A stretch of 64,000 nucleotides of DNA from Nematostella vectensis (GCF_932526225.1 NC_064041.1:16553888-16617887); one strand, 5' to 3'. Shown: positions 21,128-36,065, counted from the stretch's first letter. The notes: generated by a model from the sequence alone, not told the origin. Numbers and translations: made by a program.

Positions 21128-24108
21128 TCCTGTACACAATAAAAGACAATGCGCCCGTGCGTTACGATGCCACGCGCCAACATAGCGAGCCCCCAAGGGA
21201 CTCAAGACGCCCAAATAGACCTGTATTTTTTTCACCCTCTATCTCAGCGAGCTGTGCGTGGCGTAACCGTATTACAGGCCTGGGATCCTGGTTATTGTCC
21301 TCCCCATTAATGCGCGGGTCGGAATACCTTGCAAGAGTGTTGTACAGCATATTCGCCGGAAATATCGGTGCTTGGGGCCTTCGGGTTGTTTACAGCCTTC
21401 CGTAAAAGCCTTGTGCTGCCATACCGATTGGGTAATCCGTATGTATGGTTTCCGTTTTGTTTTTCAGGTTTTTCAGGTTCAGGTCATTTTTTTCTTTTTT
21501 TTTCTATTAATTTTTTGTTTTTTCGTAGAGCTTAACCCCTCTCACTCCTGCGTAGTTTTCTCAAAAATAAGAAGAAAAAAAAAACAAAAAAAACCCAGAC
21601 CATCCAAACAACCGTCTGACTTTGGGAAGAGGAGTGTTGACTGGCCCTCCCCCTCGTGAATTTTTCTCCGGATCTCCGGATCAATTCCGTAATGGCATCC
21701 ATCGGAGTATGGAAATGGACCTGGAGGATACAAGCCTGGTAGACATCATACATCTAGCAAAATGAGCTTGCTAGATTTACTGATGTCAACATTAGAAGAG
21801 GGAGGGACACTCTTTTCATACAGTACAATATTGCAGTTGTTACCTATTATTGAATAAGTGGGTAACATGTCTTTGTTTATCAAACAAGGTCTATTTCTGA
21901 GACAAGCAAATTCAAGGGAGAGCTGTTGAAATAACAGGGGAATGTTGAAGGAAAAACAATTATCTGATTAAAAAACTACTGTAGATTCCTTTGCACGAAG
22001 ATAATAACAAACATAATTTTGATTGTTATTTAGGAGGAACGAGACGAGTTCTACAACATACTATGAAAAGTATGTATTACTCATCTAAATTATACAAGTA
22101 AAAAATTCTATTCAAAAAAATACTGTAAGTAATTAGGTAAATCCTAAAACATGTATAACATGTACAACACACTAAAAACTCCATGGCAATTGACTGTTTT
22201 CTACTCACATGTTTTTACAGTATATACAATTTCATTCTGGAACAGCTTGTGATCACTGTGCCATCTTCAGGGCCACACCCAAAGCACCTGTGCACCCCAT
22301 CCACCTAAGGGTGTCGGCTGCACAGGTGTTCCTGATGAAGGAGGGTAACGAGGGCAGGAAAAGGTTCTGCGACACCTTGCTTTTATGGACCCCTATGATT
22401 CCGAGTTGAGTGTGGCCCCTGTAGATGTTGACAGGTCAACCTCACAGCCACATGAAAGAAATGCCTAATATCTTATGCTTTACAGTGAGTGTTTTGCAGT
22501 CAAGTTGGTTTCTGTTAGTGGGTAAAAATTATTATAAATAATTGTAATCATGATTATGGTCACACTGTACATATAGAACTGTAAATGAATAGAAAAAAAG
22601 TATATATTTCCAGTCAAACTACAGAATTGCATGATAACCTTGAAAGTATTGAATAAAAGACTGCAAAACCAACATCTTTTGTACTAGTTGCTTAGTTGGT
22701 TGAATTGACCACGGGCAATTTTAAGCTGAATTCCTCCTTCCCCCACTCCCCCACCCCAGAAAAAAAATAATAAAAGAAAACTAAAACTAAAACAAAACCA
22801 ACAGAGACCCCCTCCAGCTATTTTCTCTTATTTTTTTTACAGCTATTTAAAGGGGCAGTGCCATGGTAAGTGCTTTCAATAGCTCTCTGAACCTGACACA
22901 ATGAAATTTAGTAAACTCTAATACTGACTTATGAGCTTTTGGTACATGTGGGGGACTTAAATTCAAAGAAAATGACCACAAACTGTCAATAAACATAGTT
23001 TCTATAAAATATTGCTTTCAATAAAATATTGCATATTATTTTAACAAGGTATTGACAGCTTTTAAAAAGTTCAACTATTTGTAGGCGATTAAAAGCCTAC
23101 AATAAACACTGACATGCGCAGTACCATGACGCTGTCCCTTTAAGTCTTTCATTGCCATAACGCCCTGAGACGCCTGTAAAATATAGGCCCAACTCCAAAA
23201 CGTCAAAAATGCAAACTAAACATCACCAGACCCGGATACTCATAGATTCATCCAATGCATAGGCGACCTGCAAAAGCGCATCCAAGCAATGTAATAGAAT
23301 TAACTCTTTTGTCAAAATATCAACCTTAATTGCTGACCAATTCGTAATAAAATGCTTAAACTTAGAAACATTTCTTACCAAAAAAGACACAAAATTCCGA
23401 ACTACAAATAGAGACAAGCAAACACAGATCAAGTCACCAATAGATACCTTTATTGCGCTCCGTCAGATCCCATTTTACAGCAATCAGTCACAATAATCAA
23501 TGCTAGAACCTCCATTAGAAGCGAGTCACCATTGTTAGCCTATTTTGCATGCCTGCACTGCATCATGGGAGTCTTGGAAACACCTTGACAGACAGGCGGG
23601 CAATCTCCTCCAACAGAATCATAACAGTTTTTTTTTATAAGTCTCATTGCCCCGAAGCCAAACAAAACATTTCCAGGTCCAAGGAACCCAGAATAAGCCT
23701 GAAAACAATTTTCAGTCAACGGTAGCTTAGCTTAACTGGTAGTGTTGGACTTGAAATAGGGGGGGAGGTTTCTGTTTTCAGTCTGTTTTTCTTACAATGT
23801 TGCTCAAAAGTTCCCAGGAGCGAAAGGGTTAAAGTGAAATACAGCCATACTTAGTCAGCGTAGACAGTATTGCTGATTTTGTCGATATTCTATGCGATTT
23901 TACAAACCTCTCCCCCTTACGTCTTTCATTGCATTTTTTATTTTTTTTTAATGAATATTTAGGCCGGTGAATAGCTTAATAAGCTCTACAAAGAAAAATA
24001 GAATCGCCAAATCGCACTTTTTTTATTTCTATTTATTTTTGCTTTTTGCATGATATTAAAAAAACGGTTCCTAAAAAAAAACGTTTTTCTTTCTTCGCTT
24101 GTTTGATG
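21128..24108 (+). repeat. Type-A satellite unit (2981 bp), B-box-deleted variant
   Basis: This unit has lost the B box of the tRNA-like segment: the sequence at about 21463-21490 reads TTTTTCAGGTTTTTCAGG and then goes straight to the T run. The same deletion is seen only in the unit at 27096. MITE copy at 22851-23139. It is the first half of a dimeric higher-order repeat. Confidence 0.95.
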
Positions 24109-27095
24109 TCCTGTACACGATAAAAGACAATGCGCCCGTGCGTTACGATGCCACGCGCCAACATAGCGAGCCCCCAAGGGACTCAAGACGCCCAAATAGA
24201 CCTGTATTTTTTTTCACCCTCTATGTCAGCGAGCTGTGCGTGGGGTAACCGTATTACAGGCCTGGGATCCTGGTTATTGTCCTCCCCATTAATGCGCGGG
24301 TCGGAATACCTTGCAAGAGTGTTGTACAGCATATTCGCCGGAAATATCGGTGCTTGGGGCCTTCGGGTTGTTTACAGCCTTCCGTAAAAACCTTGTGCTG
24401 CCATACCGATTGGGTAATCCGTATGTAAGGTTTCCGTTTTGTTTTTCAGGTCGGGTTCGATCCCATGCCAATGGCATTTTTTTCTTTTTTTTTTCTATTA
24501 ATTTTTTTTTTCGTAGAGCTTAACCCCTCTCACTCCTGCGTAGTTTTCTCAAAAATAAGAAGAAAAAAAAACAAAAAAAAAAACAGACCATCGAAACAAC
24601 CGTCTGACTTTGGGAAGAGGAGTGTTGACTGGCCCTCCCCCTCGTGAATTTTTCTACGGATCTCCGGATCAATTCCGTAATGGCATCCATCGGAGTATGG
24701 AAATGGACCTGGAGGATACAAGCCTGGTAGACATCATACATCTAGCAAAATGAGCTTGCTAGATTTACTGATGTCAACATTAGAAGAGGGAGGGACACTC
24801 TTTTCATACAGTACAATATTGCAGTTGTTACCTATTATTGAATAAGTGGGTAACATGTCTTTGTTTATCAAACAAGGTCTATTTCTGAGACAAGCAAATT
24901 CAAGGGAGAGCTGTTGAAATAACAGGGGAATGTTGAAGGAAAAACAATTATCTGATTAAAAAACTACTGTAGATTCCTTTGCACGAAAATAATAACTAAC
25001 ATAATTTTGATTGTTATTTAGGAGGAACGAGACGAGTTCTACAACATACTATGAAAAGTATGTATTACTCATCTAAATTATACAAGTAAAAAATTCTATT
25101 CAAAAAAATACTGTAAGTAATTAGGTAAATCCTAAAACATGTATAACATGTACAACACACTAAAAACTCCATGGCAATTGACTGTTTTCTACTCACATGT
25201 TTTTACAGTATATACAATTTCATTCTGGTACAGCTTGTGATCACTGTGCCATCTTCAGGGCCACACCCAAAGCACCTGTGCACCCCATCCACCTAAGGGT
25301 GTCGGCTGCACAGGTGTTCCTGATGAAGGAGGGTAACGAGGGCAGGAAAAGGTTCTGCGACACCTTGCTTTTATGGACCCCTATGATTCCGAGTTGAGTG
25401 TGGCCCCTGTAGATGTTGACAGGTCAACCTCACAGCCACATGAAAGAAATGCCTAATATCTTATGCTTTACAGTGAGTGTTTTGCAGTCAAGTTGGTTTC
25501 TGTTAGTGGGTAAAAATTATTATAAATAATTGTAATCATGATTATGGTCACACTGTACATATAGAACTGTAAATGAATAGAAAAAAAGTATATATTTCCA
25601 GTCAAACTACAGAATTGCATGATAACCTTGAAAGTATTGAATAAAAGACTGCAAAACCAACATCTTTTGTACTAGTTGCTTAGTTGGTTGAATTGACCAC
25701 GGGCAATTTTAAGCTGAATTCCTCCTTCCCCCACTCCCCCACCCCAGAAAAAAAATAATAAAAGAAAACTAAAACTAAAACAAAACCAACAGAGACCCCC
25801 TCCAGCTATTTTCTCTTATTTTTTTTACAGCTATTTAAAGGGGCAGTGCCATGGTAAGTGCTTTCAATAGCTCTCTGAACCTGACACAATGAAATTTAGT
25901 AAACTCTAATACTGACTTATGAGCTTTTGGTACATGTGGGGGACTTAAATTCAAAGAAAATGACCACAAACTGTCAATAAACATAGTTTCTATAAAATAT
26001 TGCTTTCAATAAAATATTGCATATTATTTTAACAAGGTATTGACAGCTTTTAAAAAGTTCAACTATTTGTAGGCGATTAAAAGCCTACAATAAACACTGA
26101 CATGCGCAGTACCATGACGCTGTCCCTTTAAGTCTTTCATTGCCATAACGCCCTGAGACGCCTGTAAAATATAGGCCCAACTCCAAAACGTCAAAAATGC
26201 AAACTAAACATCACCAGACCCGGATACTCATAGATTCATCCAATGCATAGACGACCTGCAAAAGCGCATCCAAGCAATGTAATAGAATTGACTCTTTTGT
26301 CAAAATATCAACCTTAATTGCTGACCAATTCGTAATAAAATGCTTAAACTTAGAAACATTTCTTACCAAAAAAGACACAAAATTCCGAACTACAAATAGA
26401 GACAAGCAAACACAGATCAAGTCACCAATAGATACCTTTATTGCGCTCCGTCAGATCCCATTTTACAGCAATCAGTCACAATAATCAATGCTAGAACCTC
26501 CATTAGAAGCGAGTCACCATTGTTAGCCTATTTTGCATGCCTGCACTGCATCATGGGAGTCTTGGAAACACCTTGACAGACAGGCGGGCAATCTCCTCCA
26601 ACAGAATCATAACAGTTTTTTTTTATAAGACTCTTTGCGCCGAAGCCAAACAAAACATTTCCAGGTCCAAGGAACCCAGAATAAGCCTGAAAACAATTTT
26701 CAGTCAACGGTAGCTTAGCTTAACTGGTAGTGTTGGACTTGAAAAAGGGGGGGAGGTTTCTGTTTTCAGTCTGTTTTTCTTACAATGTTGCTCAAAAGTT
26801 CCCAGGAGCGAAAGGGTTAAAGTGAAATACAGCTATACTTAGTCAGCGTAGACAGTATTGCTGATTTTGTCGATATTCTATGCGATTTTACAAACCTCTC
26901 CCCCTTACGTCTTTCATTGCATTTTTTATTTTTTTATTGAATATTTAGGCCGGTGAATAGCTTAATAAGCTCTACAAAGAAAAATAGAATAGCCAAATCG
27001 CACTTTTTTTATTTCTATTTATTTTTGCTTTTTGCATGATATTAAAAAAAAACGGTTCCTAAAAAAAACGTTTTTCTTTCTTCGCTTGTTTGATG
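24109..27095 (+). repeat. Type-A satellite unit (2987 bp), second half of the dimer
   Basis: Carries diagnostic variants (GTAAAAACCTTG, GTATGTAAGG, CAGACCATCGAAAC, TTTTCTACGG) shared with the units at 30079 and 33068 but not with the adjacent units at 21128 and 27096. MITE copy at 25839-26127. Confidence 0.95.
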
Positions 27096-30078
27096 TCCTG
27101 TACACGATAAAAGACAATGCGCCCGTGCGTTACGATGCCACGCGCCAACATAGCGAGCCCCCAAGGGACTCAAGACGCCCAAATAGACCTGTATTTTTTT
27201 TCACCCTCTATCTCAGCGAGCTGTGCGTGGCGTAACCGTATTACAGGCCTGGGATCCTGGTTATTGTCCTCCCCATTAATGCGCGGGTCGGAATACCTTG
27301 CAAGAGTGTTGTACAGCATATTCGCCGGAAATATCGGTGCTTGGGGCCTTCGGGTTGTTTACAGCCTTCCGTAAAAGCCTTGTGCTGCCATACCGATTGG
27401 GTAATCCGTATGTATGGTTTCCGTTTTGTTTTTCAGGTTTTTCAGGTTCAGGTCATTTTTTTCTTTTTTTTTCTATTAATTTTTTGTTTTTTCGTAGAGC
27501 TTAACCCCTCTCACTCCTGCGTAGTTTTCTCAAAAATAAGAAGAAAAAAAAAACAAAAAAAACCCAGACCATCCAAACAACCGTCTGACTTTGGGAAGAG
27601 GAGTGTTGACTGGCCCTCCCCCTCGTGAATTTTTCTCCGGATCTCCGGATCAATTCCGTAATGGCATCCATCGGAGTATGGAAATGGACCTGGAGGATAC
27701 AAGCCTGGTAGACATCATACATCTAGCAAAATGAGCTTGCTAGATTTACTGATGTCAACATTAGAAGAGGGAGGGACACTCTTTTCATACAGTACAATAT
27801 TGCAGTTGTTACCTATTATTGAATAAGTGGGTAACATGTCTTTGTTTATCAAACAAGGTCTATTTCTGAGACAAGCAAATTCAAGGGAGAGCTGTTGAAA
27901 TAACAGGGGAATGTTGAAGGAAAAACAATTATCTGATTAAAAAACTACTGTAGATTCCTTTGCACGAAGATAATAACAAACATAATTTTGATTGTTATTT
28001 AGGAGGAACGAGACGAGTTCTACAACATACTATGAAAAGTATGTATTACTCATCTAAATTATACAAGTAAAAAATTCTATTCAAAAAAATACTGTAAGTA
28101 ATTAGGTAAATCCTAAAACATGTATAACATGTACAACACACTAAAAACTCCATGGCAATTGACTGTTTTCTACTCACATGTTTTTACAGTATATACAATT
28201 TCATTCTGGAACAGCTTGTGATCACTGTGCCATCTTCAGGGCCACACCCAAAGCACCTGTGCACCCCATCCACCTAAGGGTGTCGGCTGCACAGGTGTTC
28301 CTGATGAAGGAGGGTAACGAGGGCAGGAAAAGGTTCTGCGACACCTTGCTTTTATGGACCCCTATGATTCCGAGTTGAGTGTGGCCCCTGTAGATGTTGA
28401 CAGGTCAACCTCACAGCCACATGAAAGAAATGCCTAATATCTTATGCTTTACAGTGAGTGTTTTGCAGTCAAGTTGGTTTCTGTTAGTGGGTAAAAATTA
28501 TTATAAATAATTGTAATCATGATTATGGTCACACTGTACATATAGAACTGTAAATGAATAGAAAAAAAGTATATATTTCCAGTCAAACTACAGAATTGCA
28601 TGATAACCTTGAAAGTATTGAATAAAAGACTGCAAAACCAACATCTTTTGTACTAGTTGCTTAGTTGGTTGAATTGACCACGGGCAATTTTAAGCTGAAT
28701 TCCTCCTTCCCCCACTCCCCCACCCCAGAAAAAAAATAATAAAAGAAAACTAAAACTAAAACAAAACCAACAGAGACCCCCTCCAGCTATTTTCTCTTAT
28801 TTTTTTTACAGCTATTTAAAGGGGCAGTGCCATGGTAAGTGCTTTCAATAGCTCTCTGAACCTGACACAATGAAATTTAGTAAACTCTAATACTGACTTA
28901 TGAGCTTTTGGTACATGTGGGGGACTTAAATTCAAAGAAAATGACCACAAACTGTCAATAAACATAGTTTCTATAAAATATTGCTTTCAATAAAATATTG
29001 CATATTATTTTAACAAGGTATTGACAGCTTTTAAAAAGTTCAACTATTTGTAGGCGATTAAAAGCCTACAATAAACACTGACATGCGCAGTACCATGACG
29101 CTGTCCCTTTAAGTCTTTCATTGCCATAACGCCCTGAGACGCCTGTAAAATATAGGCCCAACTCCAAAACGTCAAAAATGCAAACTAAACATCACCAGAC
29201 CCGGATACTCATAGATTCATCCAATGCATAGGCGACCTGCAAAAGCGCATCCAAGCAATGTAATAGAATTGACTCTTTTGTCAAAATATCAACCTTAATT
29301 GCTGACCAATTCGTAATAAAATGCTTAAACTTAGAAACATTTCTTACCAAAAAAGACACAAAATTCCGAACTACAAATAGAGACAAGCAAACACAGATCA
29401 AGTCACCAATAGATACCTTTATTGCGCTCCGTCAGATCCCATTTTACAGCAATCAGTCACAATAATCAATGCTAGAACCTCCATTAGAAGCGAGTCACCA
29501 TTGTTAGCCTATTTTGCATGCCTGCACTGCATCATGGGAGTCTTGGAAACACCTTGACAGACAGGCGGGCAATCTCCTCCAACAGAATCATAACAGTTTT
29601 TTTTTATAAGTCTCATTGCCCCGAAGCCAAACAAAACATTTCCAGGTCCAAGGAACCCAGAATAAGCCTGAAAACAATTTTCAGTCAACGGTAGCTTAGC
29701 TTAACTGGTAGTGTTGGACTTGAAATAGGGGGGGAGGTTTCTGTTTTCAGTCTGTTTTTCTTACAATGTTGCTCAAAAGTTCCCAGGAGCGAAAGGGTTA
29801 AAGTGAAATACAGCCATACTTAGTCAGCGTAGACAGTATTGCTGATTTTGTCGATATTCTATGCGATTTTACAAACCTCTCCCCCTTACGTCTTTCATTG
29901 CATTTTTTATTTTTTTTTTAATGAATATTTAGGCCGGTGAATAGCTTAATAAGCTCTACAAAGAAAAATAGAATCGCCAAATCGCACTTTTTTTATTTCT
30001 ATTTATTTTTGCTTTTTGCATGATATTAAAAAAACGGTTCCTAAAAAAAAACGTTTTTCTTTCTTCGCTTGTTTGATG
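27096..30078 (+). repeat. Type-A satellite unit (2983 bp), B-box-deleted variant
   Basis: Shares the B-box deletion and other variants with the unit at 21128, two unit lengths away. MITE copy at 28820-29108. Confidence 0.95.
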
Positions 30079-33067
30079 TCCTGTACTCGATAAAAGACAA
30101 TGCGCCCGTGCGTTACGATGCCACGCGCCAACATAGCGAGCCCCCAAGGGACTCAAGACGCCCAAATAGACCTGTATTTTTTTTCACCCTCTATCTCAGC
30201 GAGCTGTGCGTGGGGTAACCGTATTACAGGCCTGGGATCCTGGTTATTGTCCTCCCCATTAATGCGCGGGTCGGAATACCTTGCAAGAGTGTTGTACAGC
30301 ATATTCGCCGGAAATATCGGTGCTTGGGGCCTTCGGGTTGTTTACAGCCTTCCGTAAAAACCTTGTGCTGCCATACCGATTGGGTAATCCGTATGTAAGG
30401 TTTCCGTTTTGTTTTTCAGGTCGGGTTCGATCCCATGCCAATGGCATTTTTTTCTTTTTTTTTTCTATTAATTTTTTTTTTCGTAGAGCTTAACCCCTCT
30501 CACTCCTGCGTAGTTTTCTCAAAAATAAGAAGAAAAAAAAACAAAAAAAAAAAACAGACCATCGAAACAACCGTCTGACTTTGGGAAGAGGAGTGTTGAC
30601 TGGCCCTCCCCCTCGTGAATTTTTCTACGGATCTCCGGATCAATTCCGTAATGGCATCCATCGGAGTATGGAAATGGACCTGGAGGATACAAGCCTGGTA
30701 GACATCATACATCTAGCAAAATGAGCTTGCTAGATTTACTGATGTCAACATTAGAAGAGGGAGGGACACTCTTTTCATACAGTACAATATTGCAGTTGTT
30801 ACCTATTATTGAATAAGTGGGTAACATGTCTTTGTTTATCAAACAAGGTCTATTTCTGAGACAAGCAAATTCAAGGGAGAGCTGTTGAAATAACAGGGGA
30901 ATGTTGAAGGAAAAACAATTATCTGATTAAAAAACTACTGTAGATTCCTTTGCACGAAGATAATAACAAACATAATTTTGATTGTTATTTAGGAGGAACG
31001 AGACGAGTTCTACAACATACTATGAAAAGTATGTATTACTCATCTAAATTATACAAGTAAAAAATTCTATTCAAAAAAATACTGTAAGTAATTAGGTAAA
31101 TCCTAAAACATGTATAACATGTACAACACACTAAAAACTCCATGGCAATTGACTGTTTTCTACTCACATGTTTTTACAGTATATACAATTTCATTCTGGA
31201 ACAGCTTGTGATCACTGTGCCATCTTCAGGGCCACACCCAAAGCACCTGTGCACCCCATCCACCTAAGGGTGTCGGCTGCACAGGTGTTCCTGATGAAGG
31301 AGGGTAACGAGGGCAGGAAAAGGTTCTGCGACACCTTGCTTTTATGGACCCCTATGATTCCGAGTTGAGTGTGGCCCCTGTAGATGTTGACAGGTCAACC
31401 TCACAGCCACATGAAAGAAATGCCTAATATCTTATGCTTTACAGTGAGTGTTTTGCAGTCAAGTTGGTTTCTGTTAGTGGGTAAAAATTATTATAAATAA
31501 TTGTAATCATGATTATGGTCACACTGTACATATAGAACTGTAAATGAATAGAAAAAAAGTATATATTTCCAGTCAAACTACAGAATTGCATGATAACCTT
31601 GAAAGTATTGAATAAAAGACTGCAAAACCAACATCGTTTGTACTAGTTGCTTAGTTGGTTGAATTGACCACGGGCAATTTTAAGCTGAATTCCTCCTTCC
31701 CCCACTCCCCCACCCCAGAAAAAAAATAATAAAAGAAAACTAAAACTAAAACAAAACCAACAGAGACCCCCTCCAGCTATTTTCTCTTATTTTTTTTACA
31801 GCTATTTAAAGGGGCAGTGCCATGGTAAGTGCTTTCAATAGCTCTCTGAACCTGACACAATGAAATTTAGTAAACTCTAATACTGACTTATGAGCTTTTG
31901 GTACATGTGGGGGACTTAAATTCAAAGAAAATGACCACAAACTGTCAATAAACATAGTTTCTATAAAATATTGCTTTCAATAAAATATTGCATATTATTT
32001 TAACAAGGTATTGACAGCTTTTAAAAAGTTCAACTATTTGTAGGCGATTAAAAGCCTACAATAAACACTGACATGCGCAGTACCATGACGCTGTCCCTTT
32101 AAGTCTTTCATTGCCATAACGCCCTGAGACGCCTGTAAAATATAGGCCCAACTCCAAAACGTCAAAAATGCAAACTAAACATCACCAGACCCGGATACTC
32201 ATAGATTCATCCAATGCATAGGCGACCTGCAAAAGCGCATCCAAGCAATGTAATAGAATTGACTCTTTTGTCAAAATATCAACCTTAATTGCTGACCAAT
32301 TCGTAATAAAATGCTTAAACTTAGAAACATTTCTTACCAAAAAAGACACAATATTCCGAACTACAAATAGAGACAAGCAAACACAGATCAAGTCACCAAT
32401 AGATACCTTTATTGCGCTCCGTCAGATCCCATTTTACAGCAATCAGTCACAATAATCAATGCTAGAACCTCCATTAGAAGCGAGTCACCATTGTTAGCCT
32501 ATTTTGCATGCCTGCACTGCATCATGGGAGTCTTGGAAACACCTTGACAGACAGGCGGGCAATCTCCTCCAACAGAATCATAACAGTTTTTTTTTATAAG
32601 TCTCATTGCCCCGAAGCCAAACAAAACATTTCCAGGTCCAAGGAACCCAGAATAAGCCTGAAAACAATTTTCAGTCAACGGTAGCTTAGCTTAACTGGTA
32701 GTGTTGGACTTGAAATAGGGGGGGAGGTTTCTGTTTTCAGTCTGTTTTTCTTACAATGTTGCTCAAAAGTTCCCAGGAGCGAAAGGGTTAAAGTGAAATA
32801 CAGCCATACTTAGTCAGCGTAGACAGTATTGCTGATTTTGTCGATATTCTATGCGATTTTACAAACCTCTCCCCCTTACGTCTTTCATTGCATTTTTTAT
32901 TTTTTTTTAATGAATATTTAGGCCGGTGAATAGCTTAATAAGCTCTACAAAGAAAAATAGAATCGCCAAATCGCACTTTTTTTATTTCTATTTATTTTTG
33001 CTTTTTGCATGATATTAAAAAAACGGTTCCTAAAAAAAAACGTTTTTCTTTCTTCGCTTGTTTGATG
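30079..33067 (+). repeat. Type-A satellite unit (2989 bp)
   Basis: The front half resembles the unit at 24109. The back half carries CAGCCATAC and GAAATAGGGGGGG variants, as in the units at 21128 and 27096. The landmark reads TGTACTCGA instead of TGTACACGA, a change shared only with the next unit. MITE copy at 31810-32098. Confidence 0.95.
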
Positions 33068-36056
33068 TCCTGTACTCGATAAAAGACAATGCGCCCGTGC
33101 GTTACGATGCCACGCGCCAACATAGCGAGCCCCCAAGGGACTCAAGACGCCCAAATAGACCTGTATTTTTTTTCACCCTCTATCTCAGCGAGCTGTGCGT
33201 GGGGTAACCGTATTACAGGCCTGGGATCCTGGTTATTGTCCTCCCCATTAATGCGCGGGTCGGAATACCTTGCAAGAGTGTTGTACAGCATATTCGCCGG
33301 AAATATCGGTGCTTGGGGCCTTCGGGTTGTTTACAGCCTTCCGTAAAAACCTTGTGCTGCCATACCGATTGGGTAATCCGTATGTAAGGTTTCCGTTTTG
33401 TTTTTCAGGTCGGGTTCGATCCCATGCCAATGGCATTTTTTTCTTTTTTTTTTCTATTAATTTTTTTTTTCGTAGAGCTTAACCCCTCTCACTCCTGCGT
33501 AGTTTTCTCAAAAATAAGAAGAAAAAAAAAAAAAAAAAAAAAAACAGACCATCGAAACAACCGTCTGACTTTGGGAAGAGGAGTGTTGACTGGCCCTCCC
33601 CCTCGTGAATTTTTCTACGGATCTCCGGATCAATTCCGTAATGGCATCCATCGGAGTATGGAAATGGACCTGGAGGATACAAGCCTGGTAGACATCATAC
33701 ATCTAGCAAAATGAGCTTGCTAGATTTACTGATGTCAACATTAGAAGAGGGAGGGACACTCTTTTCATACAGTACAATATTGCAGTTGTTACCTATTATT
33801 GAATAAGTGGGTAACATGTCTTTGTTTATCAAACAAGGTCTATTTCTGAGACAAGCAAATTCAAGGGAGAGCTGTTGAAATAACAGGGGAATGTTGAAGG
33901 AAAAACAATTATCTGATTAAAAAACTACTGTAGATTCCTTTGCACGAAAATAATAACTAACATAATTTTGATTGTTATTTAGGAGGAACGAGACGAGTTC
34001 TACAACATACTATGAAAAGTATGTATTACTCATCTAAATTATACAAGTAAAAAATTCTATTCAAAAAAATACTGTAAGTAATTAGGTAAATCCTAAAACA
34101 TGTATAACATGTACAACACACTAAAAACTCCATGGCAATTGACTGTTTTCTACTCACATGTTTTTACAGTATATACAATTTCATTCTGGTACAGCTTGTG
34201 ATCACTGTGCCATCTTCAGGGCCACACCCAAAGCACCTGTGCACCCCATCCACCTAAGGGTGTCGGCTGCACAGGTGTTCCTGATGAAGGAGGGTAACGA
34301 GGGCAGGAAAAGGTTCTGCGACACCTTGCTTTTATGGACCCCTATGATTCCGAGTTGAGTGTGGCCCCTGTAGATGTTGACAGGTCAACCTCACAGCCAC
34401 ATGAAAGAAATGCCTAATATCTTATGCTTTACAGTGAGTGTTTTGCAGTCAAGTTGGTTTCTGTTAGTGGGTAAAAATTATTATAAATAATTGTAATCAT
34501 GATTATGGTCACACTGTACATATAGAACTGTAAATGAATAGAAAAAAAGTATATATTTCCAGTCAAACTACAGAATTGCATGATAACCTTGAAAGTATTG
34601 AATAAAAGACTGCAAAACCAACATCTTTTGTACTAGTTGCTTAGTTGGTTGAATTGACCACGGGCAATTTTAAGCTGAATTCCTCCTTCCCCCACTCCCC
34701 CACCCCAGAAAAAAAATAATAAAAGAAAACTAAAACTAAAACAAAACCAACAGAGACCCCCTCCAGCTATTTTCTCTTATTTTTTTTACAGCTATTTAAA
34801 GGGGCAGTGCCATGGTAAGTGCTTTCAATAGCTCTCTGAACCTGACACAATGAAATTTAGTAAACTCTAATACTGACTTATGAGCTTTTGGTACATGTGG
34901 GGGACTTAAATTCAAAGAAAATGACCACAAACTGTCAATAAACATAGTTTCTATAAAATATTGCTTTCAATAAAATATTGCATATTATTTTAACAAGGTA
35001 TTGACAGCTTTTAAAAAGTTCAACTATTTGTAGGCGATTAAAAGCCTACAATAAACACTGACATGCGCAGTACCATGACGCTGTCCCTTTAAGTCTTTCA
35101 TTGCCATAACGCCCTGAGACGCCTGTAAAATATAGGCCCAACTCCAAAACGTCAAAAATGCAAACTAAACATCACCAGACCCGGATACTCATAGATTCAT
35201 CCAATGCATAGACGACCTGCAAAAGCGCATCCAAGCAATGTAATAGAATTGACTCTTTTGTCAAAATATCAACCTTAATTGCTGACCAATTCGTAATAAA
35301 ATGCTTAAACTTAGAAACATTTCTTACCAAAAAAGACACAAAATTCCGAACTACAAATAGAGACAAGCAAACACAGATCAAGTCACCAATAGATACCTTT
35401 ATTGCGCTCCGTCAGATCCCATTTTACAGCAATCAGTCACAATAATCAATGCTAGAACCTCCATTAGAAGCGAGTCACCATTGTTAGCCTATTTTGCATG
35501 CCTGCACTGCATCATGGGAGTCTTGGAAACACCTTGACAGACAGGCGGGCAATCTCTTCCAACAGAATCATAACAGTTTTTTTTTATAAGTCTCATTGCC
35601 CCGAAGCCAAACAAAACATTTCCAGGTCCAATGAACCCAGAATAAGCCTGAAAACAATTTTCAGTCAACGGTAGCTTAGCTTAACTGGTAGTGTTGGACT
35701 TGAAAAAGGGGGGGAGGTTTCTGTTTTCAGTCTGTTTTTCTTACAATGTTGCTCAAAAGTTCCCAGGAGCGAAAGGGTTAAAGTGAAATACAGCTATACT
35801 TAGTCAGCGTAGACAGTATTGCTGATTTTGTCGATATTCTATGCGATTTTACAAACCTCTCCCCCTTACGTCTTTCATTGCATTTTTTATTTATTTTTAT
35901 TGAATATTTAGGCCGGTGAATAGCTTAATAAGCTCTACAAAGAAAAATAGAATCGCCAAATCGCACTTTTTTTATTTCTATTTATTTTTGCTTTTTGCAT
36001 GATATTAAAAAAACGGTTCCTAAAAAAAACGTTTTTCTTTCTTCGCTTGTTTGATG
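33068..36056 (+). repeat. Type-A satellite unit (2989 bp), mosaic
   Basis: The front carries the TGTACTCGA landmark variant of the unit at 30079. The middle carries GCACGAAAATAATAACTAAC (about 33944), otherwise seen only in the unit at 24109. Its back half has CAGCTATAC. The combination points to recombination or conversion between units. MITE copy at 34800-35088. Confidence 0.95.
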
Positions 36057-36059
36057 TCC

Positions 36060-36065
36060 TGTACA
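36060..36065 (+). repeat. Left target-site duplication TGTACA
   Basis: TGTACA precedes the left terminal repeat here and follows the right one at 48709-48714. Uninterrupted satellite units have it once, inside TCCTGTACACG. If the element instead starts with AG and ends with CT, as Mavericks/Polintons do, the shared duplication shortens to GTAC. The exact edge is ambiguous by two bases. Confidence 0.8.

Noticed and set aside
12181-36056. CRISPR array or bacterial origin suggested by regular repeats
   Set aside because: Repeat units are ~3 kb tandem satellites without short direct repeats and unique spacers. The window has eukaryotic retroelements and no bacterial genes.
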